Source of the DNA: Panagrolaimus kolymaensis
Lineage: Eukaryota > Nematoda > Chromadorea > Rhabditida > Panagrolaimidae
Reading direction: 5' to 3'
Assembly: GCA_028622995.1 (NCBI GenBank)
Contig: JAJQJQ010000031.1
Location: 1,178,001-1,242,000 of the forward strand
DNA: 64,000 bases
The number at the start of each line of letters is the position of its first letter. The first letter of the stretch is position 1. The position numbers and the translations under genes were made by a program. Of the stretch, positions 1 to 10,680 are shown in pieces. The notes under the pieces were generated by a model. That model was given only the letters and a program-made list of their open reading frames with translations, was not told where the DNA came from and did no database searches.

Positions 1-1992
1 AATGCAATTCATGCAACGTTCCGCGAAGCGTGTGTAGCACGAGGATTGGTTGAATCCGATCAAATTTATTACGATGCGTTACACGAAGGAACGTTTTTCA
101 ATTTACCGAGAGAATTACGACGCTTATTCGCACGAATCGTTGCTCATTGTGATGTTGAAGCTCCGTTATGGTTATGGAATCAGTTTCGTCATCAGTTAAT
201 CTCTGATTTACTTCGAAGTCATCGCGGTGATCAAGATCTTGCGGAAACTTTAGCATGGCGTCAAGTTTTACGAATGATTATTAACAATGAGCGATCGCTT
301 GAAGATTATCCAATTCTTCAAATGGTTGCTGAAATTGTTGGTATTGATGACGAAAGCGTTGATATTACGGCACACCGTCTCCGAGGCGATCAAATGCGAG
401 GAACTTTGAATCCCGAACAAGCGAATGCGTACGAAGCGATTATGCAAAGAGTCGTCAATCCAGATAATTCTGCGGCCTGCTTTTACATTGATGGCCCAGG
501 AGGTTCAGGAAAAACGTATCTTTTTAATTGTTTATTTTCGAATTTGGTTGCGTCCGATACCGATGTTGTTATTATGGCATGGAGCGGTATTGCAGCAAGT
601 TTATATGAAACGGGGCGAACAGCTCATAACGTATTTAAGCTTGATTTTCCGTTCGGCGAAGAAAGTCAATCCGGTGTAGTTTCTTCGGATTCACTTGGAC
701 AAGCGTTACGTAAAGTTAAAGTTGTTGTCTGGGATGAAACACCGATGGCACCACGAAGAGCACTTGAAGTTGTTGATGAAAAGTTACGCGAAATTATGAA
801 TAACGACACTCCGTTCGGTGGAAAGGTTATCGTTTGCGGTGGAGATTTTCGTCAGTTAGGACCCGTTGTGAAAAACGGTACGCGTAACGATGTTATCCGA
901 AATAGCGTTAAGATGAGTCCGCTTTGGCCTCTTTTCTCGGCGAATAAATACGATTTGATTAGTAACGAAAGAGCCGATAATAACGGAGATGATTTTGCGG
1001 AAACGATATTGAGGATTGGAAACGGAAGCGCAAACGATGTTCACGGCAAAGTATCGTTACCCGAAGAGTGTATTAGTGAGAGTGATTTAGTTGAGGTTAT
1101 TTTCGGTGATGTTATAAGGAATAACGATTTAAATGCGTTTGCGTCTAGAGCTATTCTTTCCACGGTTAATGCTGAAGTTGATACGTATAACGAAGCGATT
1201 ATCGATTTACTTGATAGCGAAACCGAAAGGATTTATCAAGCTGTCGATCGAGTTGAAGATAACGTATTTGAGTATAGCCCCGAACACTTTGAGACTTTTA
1301 AGCCAAACGGTTTCCCTGCGTACAAGCTACGACTTCGAGTAAATGCGGTGATTATGCTTATGCGTAACTTGAGCATCCGAGAAGGTTTATGTAACGGAAC
1401 GCGACTAATTGTAAAGAGACTTGAACGTAACATTATTGTTGCTGAAAAGTTGACAAATCGAAGCGATAATAACGAAGATAACATGGTAATGATTCCACGA
1501 ATTACGCTCCTCGACGATTCAAGTGTTTTGAAAGTTTACCGCACACAATTTCCGGTTCGAGTTGCGTTCGCTTTAACGATTAATAAAGGACAAGGACAAA
1601 CGTTTGACTGTGTAGGAGTTGATTTCAGTAAAGGAATTTTTACGCACGGCCATTGTTATGTTGCTCTTTCTCGCACTCGTGCATGGGATAAGCTTCATAT
1701 TAAATTGCCCGCCGACGATGTGAACAGTACGCGAAATATCGTTTACAACGAACTTTTGAACGACGATCCGCGTTCAGTAATGTCTCCGGATGCTCCAGAT
1801 TATGCAGCGTTAAATCCGGATTGGAACGATGAGAATGACGTAAATATGGAAGTTGAAGAAGAGCCTATCGATGAAGATAACGAAGTTATACAAAATGTTT
1901 CCGGTAACGATTTAGTTGATTTAGAGTATGAGATTAGCGATGAGTGGGACGATAACATTGAAATGAATGATATAGTTAGCGATTCTGATTAG
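1..1992 (+). CDS. Helitron-type PIF1-family DNA helicase, C-terminal part (5' end outside window)
   Basis: The reading frame is open from base 1 to the stop at 1990-1992; the true start lies upstream. The product is the SF1B helicase half of a Helitron RepHel protein, which unwinds DNA during rolling-circle transposition. Visible motifs in order are the Helitron-specific TFREACVARGL block, Walker A GPGGSGKT (about bases 493-516), Walker B VVVWDETPMA, GGDFRQLGPVV (motif III), GLCNGTRLIV, then FALTINKGQGQTF and HGHCYVALSRTR (motifs V and VI). The last 70 residues are an acidic tail. No stop or frameshift interrupts it, so this copy may be recent. The Rep nuclease domain expected upstream cannot be seen here. 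Codon use is less AT-biased than the surrounding genes, as expected for a mobile element. A cellular PIF1 is less likely because of the Helitron-specific N-terminal block. Confidence 0.9.
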   Translation, partial: NAIHATFREACVARGLVESDQIYYDALHEGTFFNLPRELRRLFARIVAHCDVEAPLWLWNQFRHQLISDLLRSHRGDQDLAETLAWRQVLRMIINNERSLEDYPILQMVAEIVGIDDESVDITAHRLRGDQMRGTLNPEQANAYEAIMQRVVNPDNSAACFYIDGPGGSGKTYLFNCLFSNLVASDTDVVIMAWSGIAASLYETGRTAHNVFKLDFPFGEESQSGVVSSDSLGQALRKVKVVVWDETPMAPRRALEVVDEKLREIMNNDTPFGGKVIVCGGDFRQLGPVVKNGTRNDVIRNSVKMSPLWPLFSANKYDLISNERADNNGDDFAETILRIGNGSANDVHGKVSLPEECISESDLVEVIFGDVIRNNDLNAFASRAILSTVNAEVDTYNEAIIDLLDSETERIYQAVDRVEDNVFEYSPEHFETFKPNGFPAYKLRLRVNAVIMLMRNLSIREGLCNGTRLIVKRLERNIIVAEKLTNRSDNNEDNMVMIPRITLLDDSSVLKVYRTQFPVRVAFALTINKGQGQTFDCVGVDFSKGIFTHGHCYVALSRTRAWDKLHIKLPADDVNSTRNIVYNELLNDDPRSVMSPDAPDYAALNPDWNDENDVNMEVEEEPIDEDNEVIQNVSGNDLVDLEYEISDEWDDNIEMNDIVSDSD

Positions 1993-2860
1993 ATCGATGT
2001 TGCGTTTGTTATAGCGATGAGTTGCGTTTTGAGCATATTTACAATGTTATATCAGTTGTAAGTATTAAATGTCCTGCCAATTTATTGGATAAATGCGTGC
2101 CTTCTCGGAGGCAAGTATGAGGTGCATTATGCTTAAATCACCTCAGGTGATCCACATGCTTAACATAGCGCATTGTTGACAGTTTAATGCCTGGTATGGT
2201 CATATGTAATAATTGCACCTGCGTTACGTATGAGATGGGATTTTTTGACCCTTTTTAAGGGTTTTAATTTCCTTATGAACGATAAAAGTTGCGTCATGAA
2301 GTTTTACGGAAATTTTCAACGATAGTACTTCAAGTAAGAAAAGTTATACGATGTTTATGTTAGCGATGAGAAAAGGCTTGACCATATATACAAGGCCATA
2401 TGCAGTAGCAAGTAAGAAATGTCATGCCTATTTATGGGATAAATGCGCGCTTCCTCGGAAGCGAGTATGTGGTGCTTGCTCAAATCACCTCAGGTGAGCC
2501 ACATGCTTAACATAGCGCATTGTTGACATTTTAGTACCTGGTATGATTATATATGTTGATTGCACCTCCGTACGTATAAGATGCGGTTTCTTTGCCCTTT
2601 TAAAGGGTGTTGTTGACCCAGAACTAACAACTATCCTCCAATATGCTGAGAACCTTGACGAGGTTTGGAGGCTTACTATTGAAGTTATTACTGTTTACAG
2701 TAATGCACTTTAATAAACCAATACTCAGCCATTTTTGTTTTAGTTTATGTTGTGTTACAGTTTTTTTATTGTCGTTGTAAACATGTAACAGTTCCGTAGA
2801 TACATTTGAATAATTGTATGTTTAGTTTGAGGGACTTACCGAAGGTAAGGCCCCAATGTT
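1993..2860 (+). mobile_element. Non-coding 3' region of the Helitron with a diverged direct duplication and hairpins
   Basis: Two diverged copies of a roughly 200-base block lie 347 bases apart (about 2066-2275 and 2409-2612). Each contains the 13-base palindrome TCACCTCAGGTGA (2138-2150 and 2485-2497) followed by ACATGCTTAACATAGCGCAT. Three hairpins follow: AACCT/AGGTT with outer CCTCCA/TGGAGG (2635-2671), ATTACTGT/ACAGTAAT (2687-2704), and CTTACC-GAA-GGTAAG (2835-2849). Helitrons end in a short hairpin followed by CTRR; I could not fix which hairpin, if any, is the terminus, so the 3' boundary is uncertain. Confidence 0.55.
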
Positions 2861-3660
2861 CTTGTTTTCAAGTAAAACAAATTAAAGTTTCATTCAAGAA
2901 AAAAAAAGTGACCACCATGGCAGAGACTACACAAAGCGTGCCCTTTGATTGATAAATTGGAACAAAAATAAACGAACGCGAACGCAACTGGCGGGAAAAA
3001 AAGAGGGGGCTTTGGATTGAAAATGAATAGACAATGCTATAAAAATATGCATAAATCCGTTCAGTCCGTCCTGCTATTTTATGAATGCAAATTTGCATTA
3101 ACTTCAGTATTTTTTTACACATGTAGTCAGCAGATAAAAATACATCTTGCTTTTGTATGACAATTGATTATGGGCATTACGAAGAATGAAAGAGAACATT
3201 AAATGATACCAATTATTCGAAAAACATGCCATAAAGTGCTAGAAATTTTTTTATTATTATCGAATATGCTTTATGAAGCACGGTTAAATTCTCTGGTAAT
3301 TGGCTTTTATTTTCAGCCATATTTTTCATTATCTACTTTAGAATAAAAAGGTCAGTGCCTCAAAGCTTGATAAAGCCTTAAAGTATGCCTGTGAACTGAT
3401 ATAAAACACGTTTTTTGAGAAAGTGGAGCATGAATCCGGACAGGTTAGTGGTTTTTGTTTTTCTGCTTATGAAACTTCACCCCTAGGGTCAATTTAGCTC
3501 AAAAATAACGAATTTCAACTCCATTTGGTCGGATGATATGTTTAATATGGAGATATGGTCACTTTCGCGTTAGGACCCGAAATAATTTTTTAAGACCAAT
3601 ATATAAAAAAATTTCTTCTATTATCGTTTTTTCCACATAAAATTGAGTCTTTTTCGTATT
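2861..3660. other. AT-rich spacer without recognisable gene, containing a family promoter-like block
   Basis: No credible coding frame is visible. The one structured item is the promoter-like block at 3350-3412, which is shared with the F-box-like genes and listed separately. The rest is low-complexity AT-rich DNA. Confidence 0.6.
3350..3412 (+). promoter_or_regulatory. Promoter-like block shared by the F-box-like family (orphan copy)
   Basis: The sequence GGTCAGTGCC, then CCTTAAAGTATGCCTGTGAA and CTGATATAA, lines up with blocks upstream of three family members (8834, 10425, 39170). No family first exon follows this copy. The next family sequence is the 3' pseudogene fragment at 4851, beyond the inverted repeat. 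Confidence 0.5.
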
Positions 3661-4794
3661 GACATCAAAAATTGCTGTCCATATAAATCCCTCTATTAGG
3701 TTACATTAAAGTTAAAAATGTGTAAAAGTTTACATAAATCTTCATTTTTGAGTGGCAGTTTACATCCCAGGAGAAGATATGGCTTCCATATTCGGATTCT
3801 CCATGAAATTTTACCCCTAGGCGTGAAGAAATATCAGAAAAAATCGGTACCCCCCGATATTCAACTACTTCACTAAAGGTGCAACATCTTGATAAACCAT
3901 ATATCGATGGTTATAAGGAAACATATCAAATTCTATTAGTTTTTGAGGAATTGGAGTCTGAAACAATTAAAACAAACAAAATAAAAATTTTGGGTAATAA
4001 TACAATCATTTTTCTTCCTTGTGGATCCCTGTTTATATGGCTATATCCACCATTAATGGTATATTTGGTGTATTTGGTGTCACAAAAAAAAATCAAAATC
4101 TCCAAAATCCAGGTTTTTAGCTTAGAATCATTTTTTCTATACTAATTTTGGGTCGTAGAAACCGAATTTGATAACAGTTTCTGTATCCGAGTAGTTTATA
4201 AAAAAGTTTTTGAGGAAGTGAAAATTTGCATATTTCAATAATTCATAACTCAAAAACTATCAAGACCTGTATGTTTTCTGATATCAAATTCGGTTTCTAC
4301 GACCCAAAATTAGTATAGAAAAAATGATTCTAAGCTAAAAACCTGGATTTTGGAGATTTTGATTTTTTTTTGTGACACCAAATACACCAAATATACCATT
4401 AATGGTGGATATAGCCATATAAACAGGGATCCACAAGGAAGAAAAATGATTGTATTATTACCCAAAATTTTTATTTTGTTTGTTTTAATTGTTTCAGACT
4501 CCAATTCCTCAAAAACTAATAGAATTTGATATGTTTCCTTATAACCATCGATATATGGTTTATCAAGATGTTGCACCTTTAGTGAAGTAGTTGAATATCG
4601 GGGGTACCGATTTTTTCTGATATTTCTTCACGCCTAGGGGTAAAATTTCATGGAGAATCCGAATATGGAAGCCATATCTTCTCCTGGGATGTAAACTGTC
4701 ACTCAAAAATGAAGATTTATGTAAACTTTTACACATTTTTAACTTTAATGTAACCTAATAGAGGGATTTATATGGACAGCAATTTTTGATGTCA
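3660..4794. repeat. Long inverted repeat (foldback element), arms about 513 bp, spacer about 108 bp
   Basis: The left arm (3660-4173) and right arm (4282-4794) are near-perfect reverse complements. The only differences I noticed are one substitution (GAGTGGCAG versus GAGTGACAG) and one C-run length change (6 versus 5). An 88-codon frame occurs identically in both arms but begins at GTG and resembles nothing known, so it is not annotated as a gene. Candidate flanking duplication is only TAT/TAT, which is too short to assign a transposon superfamily. The near identity implies recent origin or ongoing conversion. Confidence 0.9.
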
Positions 4795-4850
4795 TATTAA
4801 AAAAATCTATAACCAAGAATTTCGTATAAAAAATATATAAAATATTTTAG

Positions 4851-5220
4851 AATATGGACATGTCACATAACCTCTCAAACCATGGAAATTTTATTATCAT
4901 TACCGTGGAAAAATAAAATCAAAAATTTGTATCTTACAAATATGGATGCGATTTTTGATCCGAAATTATTTTTCAAATTTTTACAAGTAAATTATATAAA
5001 ACTCTCTCTATTCATTTTATTGTAAAATTTTTTTTAGAAGGCAATAACTCCAAAGGCTGAAGTTTTTATCCATTTTGTTGATTTTGAAAACGATGAATAA
5101 GGTCGCATTGCTTTCAGCAAAGCCATGAAACGAGAAATAGAAACATCATGGAGACCAAAGAAGGAAAGACCCGCATTTCGAGTTATTACTAAGGAAGAAA
5201 TATATTTTGTAGGTTGGTAA
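4851..5220 (+). pseudogene. 3' fragment of an F-box-like family gene with an in-frame stop
   Basis: Two terminal exons of the family are recognisable: the conserved 136-nt exon (4851-4986, encoding TSQTM...LPWKNKIKNLYL...) after a TTTTAG acceptor, and the last exon (5038-5220, KAITPKAEVFIHF...). In the last exon the codon after FENDE is TAA where the paralogues at 10000 and 42260 carry an amino acid, then the frame stays open to a second stop at 5218-5220. The N-terminal module is missing: the inverted repeat ends only 57 bases upstream, and an orphan family promoter-like block lies on its other side. It is a decayed gene whose 5' half was lost. Confidence 0.75.
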
Positions 5221-5835
5221 CGTAACAACAACAGCGACGACGACTGATCGAGAACAAATAATTTGTTTGGAGAGCTTAATTTTGTTACTATGCATTTTAT
5301 TAAAAAAACGTTATATTCTTTCTTTTTTGTCAAAAATCAGAGCGATGTGCTTTTAACAAATTTTTTAAAAGGTCATTTAAAGCTCCCACAAAAAGCAAAC
5401 AATATTTTTACCATACTACAAACTTGTTTACGTATTTCTGCATCATACATCAAAGCATAGTTCTATTGTTTTAAAAAATTTATGTAAGCATGTTTCATAC
5501 ATCAAAAATAAATTCGATTGTCTTTAAAAAAATTTCATACAAACTCATTTATTTTTTCAGCTGCTCTTAAAAATTTATGAAACAATAAACCAGGAAACTT
5601 AATTTTTTTTGTGACAGGCTCTAACATTTTTTTGTTGCAATTTCGATGTAGAAAATTATGTTTGTTTAAACAAGTTACAGAAGCCTCAAAAAAAATTGGA
5701 TATATAAAAAATGCATATGTAAAAGATTCTCATTACAAAATTCACTCAGATTATAAATTTGAGGTTTCAAATATTTAGGGACGCAATTTAAGGAACTTAG
5801 GCAGAACAACAAAAAGTTTTGTCGTCGTCGCCGCC
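5221..5835. other. Intergenic AT-rich DNA
   Basis: No coding frame with homology or good splice context is visible. It is the presumed upstream region of the acyltransferase gene; no TATA box or other clear motif was recognised. Confidence 0.5.
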
Positions 5836-8676
5836 ATGAGAAAGCGAAACGATATTCAATGGCTTCGAGCTTTAGCCATCATAGCTGTTTTGGGATTTCA
5901 CATTTGGCCTGAAAAATTTCCATATGGTTATCTTGGAGTTGATATGTCTGTGCTGCTTTTTATTTATTTTATTTAAATATTTATAAAGTTTTGTTTTTTA
6001 GTTTTTTTGTTATCTCTGGTTATTTAATGACTTCAATTTTGGAAAAATCAACAACTAATAATCAACAAAGCGGCAGCAGCAGCTTAATTCATTTTTATTC
6101 AAGAAGAATTCAACGAATTTTTCCAACCTGTTTATTGACAATTATCATATTTCTTTTGATTGGTTTTTTTGTTCTTTTGCCATCACATTTTGAGTTTCTT
6201 AAAATTGAAGCTTTATGGTCAGCTTTATTTCTAAATAATTTTTCTTCGATGATCACTGAAAAACCTTATTTTGAGCTTGTAAGCAAAAAAGATTGATAAT
6301 AAATAAAAAACATTAACTTTTAGGTATCTGAATTCAAATTCTTCCTTCACACTTGGTCTTTGGGAGTGGAAATACAATTTTATTTAATCGCTCCATTTTT
6401 GATTAAATTTATTTTGTCTCGTTCCAAACCACTTCATTGGATTGGATTGCTTGCAATTATTTCAGCTTTATCACAATTTTTAATTCCATATGAAACTATT
6501 TCATTTGGTTTAATGTTTTGTAGAATTTGGCAATTTTTAATTGGAACTGCAGCATTTTGCTTTTGTCGTCGTCGTCAAGATCAAAGCAACAATAAAAACA
6601 CCAATGTTTCATTAAAGGAAAAATCTCCTTTAGACTTTTTTGTTGTACAAAACAAAGATGAAATGATTCTTCCATTAATTACAAAAACAACAGAAATAAA
6701 AAATGAAATATTGGAAATAAAAAGCGCTAAAGGAGAAGACACAACATATTTTGAAAATTTCATTATTAAACGTGTTTCTATTTTATTAATCACAATCACT
6801 TTATTTCCCATATCTTTTGCTAATTTAAATTTTATTCCACCACTTTTTCGTTTAATGTCCACAGCTTTGGCGGGTGTATTTATTACTTTAAATGGAATTC
6901 AACCAATATCCCTCCCGAAATTTCTTGATTCATTGCTAGTTTATATTGGCGATGCTTCATATGCCATTTATTTGATTCATTGGCCTATAGTTATTTACTT
7001 TAAATATTTCAATATTTTTGAAACATATGGTAAGCGAAAAAAATTAATAATTCATTAAAAAATACACGGAAAAAATATGGCTTCACGACTGCTATGTTTT
7101 TTTTTCGTTTACAAGATATAAATTAAATTAAAATTTAATAAATTTAGGAGCTTATGAAACTTTGATTTGCATTATGATCGTTGGCGTAATAGTTCATGAA
7201 ATTTTTGAAAAACCGATGCAAAAGAGATCTGAAATTTTTAATGGACTTTTTATTATTTTCACTTATTGCTTTATATTTTATATCGCATTTTATGCACCTG
7301 AAACATGGAATAATTCAAGCGTAATTTTTTTTCAGCAAACATAGATTTAATTAAATTAAATTTAATTTTTTAGCCAGCAACTCCTATAAAGTACAGCAAC
7401 GAAGAAGATGCCAGATCATGTAAAGCCTTTTATCCCAATTGCACAGCCGATCCATTGATAGATAAATATCTTACCAATCGACCTAGTCGGCATGGATTAG
7501 ATAAATATTGTTCTTTTCAAGTATGCATAATTTTAACATTTATTTGCTACCCCTTATTTTTAATTTTCCATTTTTAGTTAGACCCAACAGCAAACAAAAC
7601 GGCTCTAATTACGGGTAACAGTTTTGTTTTCTTTCAAATTCGAGGAATTATGGATGCAATAAAACAATCAAAACATAAATTTTCCAAAGTTTATGTCGTC
7701 GCTCATCCAGGATGCAGTATATTAGGAGGAAGTTATAATAAAAATGTAACAAGGTGGTATTGTCAAAAGTTTGATGGATCACATGACAACTTTTTAAAAG
7801 TTTTAAATCCTGATTTACATATTCATACTGCTCGGTTTGTTTGTTAAATAAATAATTATAGGCTTTTGTTTTTATTAAATTCAGTTTGTTTTAATATTTT
7901 AAGATTAGATCACATCTTTGATCTCAAAATGATTCCACCTCAAAATATGCCCGATGATCCTACGTACAATGAAATCGTAAAAAGTATTTCATTTATTTCA
8001 AATCATACAAAGCGTTTAATTATTGTCGAACCAACCCCTATACTTCTGGGGTAAGTAAATTTAACTTTTAATTTGTACATATATAAAATCAGCATTGAAA
8101 AAAGCTTACGATGAATTTTTGTTCCGTTCTTTCGATTTAAACCGAAAACTAAGAAAAAATTAGTTCAGTTTTTATAGAAAAAGAAGAGTCTTATAATTCG
8201 GAGCCAAAAAAATGTTTAATAGTTAGCAACAAAAAAATGCGGCAAAAAATGTCAGCGCTGTATGTATATAATTTTTACAGGAATAAAATTTTTTTATTTA
8301 GGTCACAATATAAAAGTCCCTATGAAGTTGCTCACACTATTTTAACAAATGGATCTTTCGAGAAATATAATATTACCATAGAAGTAAGTAACAAAAAATA
8401 AATCAATCATTCATTTTAAAAACCAAAAGTGTTGTTTTTTAGAAGTTCCGAACAACCCAATATCCTTCATGGAATCGAATCAAAGAAGCAGTAAAAAAAT
8501 GCAATAATTGTGCTTTAGTTTCAACTGAAAAACTTTTTTGCAAAGATACTTTCTGTCCTTTAGTGGATATGAAAACGAAATTAGGAAGATATTGTGATAT
8601 TGGACATATAACTCCTAGAGAATCATTATTATTAACTCCTGGATTACTTGAAGCTATAAACAAGAAGAATTTTTGA
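5836..8676 (+). CDS. Acyltransferase 3 (OAC-type membrane O-acyltransferase) with C-terminal SGNH-like domain
   Basis: Nine exons: 5836-5945, 6002-6278, 6324-7029, 7148-7320, 7374-7520, 7578-7834, 7904-8050, 8302-8383, 8443-8676; total 2133 nt, 710 aa. The N-terminal half is a multi-pass acyltransferase-3 domain, with DIQWLRALAIIAVLGFH (His22), YLGVDIFFVISGYLM across the first splice, RRIQRIFPT and LHTWSLGVEIQFYL. From about residue 472 an SGNH-hydrolase-like domain follows: nucleophile block TGNS (Ser486, Asn instead of the canonical Asp before Ser) and a terminal DIGH (Asp685, His688). The family transfers acyl groups to extracytoplasmic substrates; the substrate here is unknown. The intron at 7835 could instead end at 7861 (27 nt) in the same frame; the longer intron is preferred because it joins HTAR to LDHIFD. 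ATG 5836 is the first Met before the conserved motif. Confidence 0.88.
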
Positions 8677-9072
8677 AAATTAAATAATAAAACTTTTTTT
8701 GTAATATTTGAGTAAAAAAAAGATTAGTGCATCAATCCTCATAAAAAAACCCTAACATTTACAAACTGCTATCATTCAGAAAAATTCCTCATCATTTTTT
8801 TTAAATCGTATTTTTATTATTTGTTTTAAAAAAGGGCCATTGCTGCATCAAAGCTTAGCTTGATAGATACCTAAAACTTTGCCAGGGGGGCTTATATAGT
8901 TGTTTACTATAAAGAAGGGTCATACAAAAGTTATTAAACAACAAATTTTTATTTCATTCGTCGGGAATTCAATCGCTCAATTTTGCTAACCAAAAAAGAT
9001 TATCATCCGATAAATTTTTTTTTTAATTCTTCCATTTTGTTTTCTTTATTAAACTTTTTTTGAATACAAGCT
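8677..9072. other. Intergenic region with the promoter of the next gene
   Basis: It holds the 3' flank of the acyltransferase gene and the promoter-like block at 8834-8922. No other gene is seen. Confidence 0.5.
8834..8922 (+). promoter_or_regulatory. Promoter-like block of the F-box-like family
   Basis: GGGCCATTGCTG, then CCTAAAACTTTGCCAGGG, then CTTATATAGTTGTTTACTAT. This order and spacing match the blocks at 10425 and 39170. The ATG of the downstream gene lies about 150 bases away. The TATATA/TATAA part may act as a TATA element (inference). Confidence 0.5.
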
Positions 9073-10209
9073 ATGGACCCAGAAATTATTTTTCAAGATG
9101 GCCAAGGAATAAATGAAAGCAATTATGAACCTCCATCGAAAAGAACCAAACTTGAAATATCTGACAAAAATGAATCTAAAAGTGAGTTATAAAAATATAA
9201 TTTTATGAATCATATTAAAGTTTTTAATATTGTATTTTTCTTTTTAGCAAAACCCTTCAGTAAAATTAAAAGAAAAGGATTACCTTCACCAATAATAAAT
9301 TATATTATCAAAGAAGCAAATGCAAAAGTTTTAAAAAAAATGCATCGTTCATCAAAATATTTCTTCAAAAAAGCTCCATATTTATTTATTGATAATTGCA
9401 ATGATTACTCTGGATTTTATTTGGGAAATGAAACAATTAAAGTGGAAGAATTTAAAGGAAAAAATTGTTGGGTAACTCGTACATTATATACAGACGTGAT
9501 GCCAGAAATATTATTCATGCAAAAAATAGTTAGATGTAATGCAATATCGATAAATTGCGAAATATCATTGGATGAATTTAAACTATTAACAAAATTGGAA
9601 TGTTTGAAGAGTTTAAGTTACCTTCAAGTAATTTATGAAAATGGAAAACTTCTCCCTTTCGAAACGATTTTGTCTTACTTAACCCATCTAGAAAGAATTC
9701 AGTATGTTTTTCATTTGATTTTATATATTTTCTAATTATTGCGAATCATATTTAAAATTTTTACAAAAAAGCTAAATATTATATTTCACGCAAATAAAAT
9801 AAAAAAATATTTTAGTATCTTAGCTCGGCTCATAACTCCTCAAACTTTTATTAAACTTGAATCTCTTCCATTCAAAAATAAAATTGGAAAGTTTTATCTC
9901 ACAGATATTGATAAAGTTTTTGATGTAAAATTATTTATTCAATTTTTACAAGTAAAGTCTTTAAAAATTTTTTTTTATATTTTATATTTTATTTTTTAGA
10001 AAGCATTGGCTCCAAAAGCTGAAGTCCTTTTACATTTCAATGCTTTGGAAAACGATGAAGAAGGTCGCGAAAATTACAGCGATGAAATGGAAGAAGAAAT
10101 AGAAGCATCATGGATGCCAATATACGATAAACCATATTTTCTAGTTATTTCAGAAGATCAAATGTATAATATGTGTTCAATCGAAGATACCGAAATTTTT
10201 ATATGCTAA
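9073..10209 (+). CDS. F-box-like nematode family protein, single module (intact)
   Basis: Four exons: 9073-9181, 9248-9701, 9816-9951, 10000-10209; 909 nt, 302 aa. After a charged lead (MDPEIIFQDG...) comes LPSPIINYIIKEANAKVLKK, then MHRSSKYFFKKAPYLFI, which resembles an F-box start (LP, amphipathic helices, then a Cys/Ser-Lys-Tyr-Phe segment). The middle resembles a leucine-rich or F-box-associated substrate-binding region. Exon 3 is exactly 136 nt, as in every other family copy here, and encodes ITPQTFIKLESLPFKNKI. The last exon encodes ALAPKAEVLLHF and an acidic stretch. F-box proteins recruit substrates to SCF ubiquitin ligases; that role is inferred only from the weak N-terminal resemblance. 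No lesion is seen, so this is the best reference copy for the family. Confidence 0.7.
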
Positions 10210-10680
10210 CTTATTCTTTTCCTATATCTTTGAATTTATTTTTGTTTCCTCCAAAAACTTTAATAAAAAATTATTTAAAAATAAATTAATGCTTTTATTT
10301 ATTTTGTTGTGTCTGGAAAATAACGTTTACTTGAAATTTAGGGAAGCCCAATATCTATCATTACACGAAATTGGTAAAAAATATGGCAGCTATACCAGTG
10401 ATGGTGTTCCTTTTTTTCAAAAAAAGGTCATGACAAAGAGGCTAATATTATTCCTAAAGTTTGCCTGAGAACTATTATAAGTGTTTACCATTGGATGATA
10501 GGTCATAGATATGGCTATTATATCGTAAAATATTCTTTACTTCCTCTCTTTTGGAAGTTTAAGACAAAACAGCCAAATTTATTTGACTTTGGAAGTTATC
10601 GTTCAATAAATTTTTCTTTATATTTTTAAATCTTTTTTACTTTCATTTCAAATAGGTATTTAAATATGATTTTTTTAGTT
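10210..10680. other. Intergenic region with the promoter-like block of the next copy
   Basis: AT-rich; the only structured item is the block at 10425-10505. Confidence 0.5.
10425..10505 (+). promoter_or_regulatory. Promoter-like block of the F-box-like family
   Basis: AGGTCATGAC, then CCTAAAGTTTGCCTGAGAAC, then TATTATAAGTGTTTACC. It is the closest match to the 39170 copy and precedes the decayed gene at 10681 by about 175 bases. Confidence 0.5.

Noticed and set aside
3879..4576. Identical 88-codon frames on opposite strands
   Set aside because: They are the same segment in the two arms of the inverted repeat, begin at GTG, and show no family resemblance.
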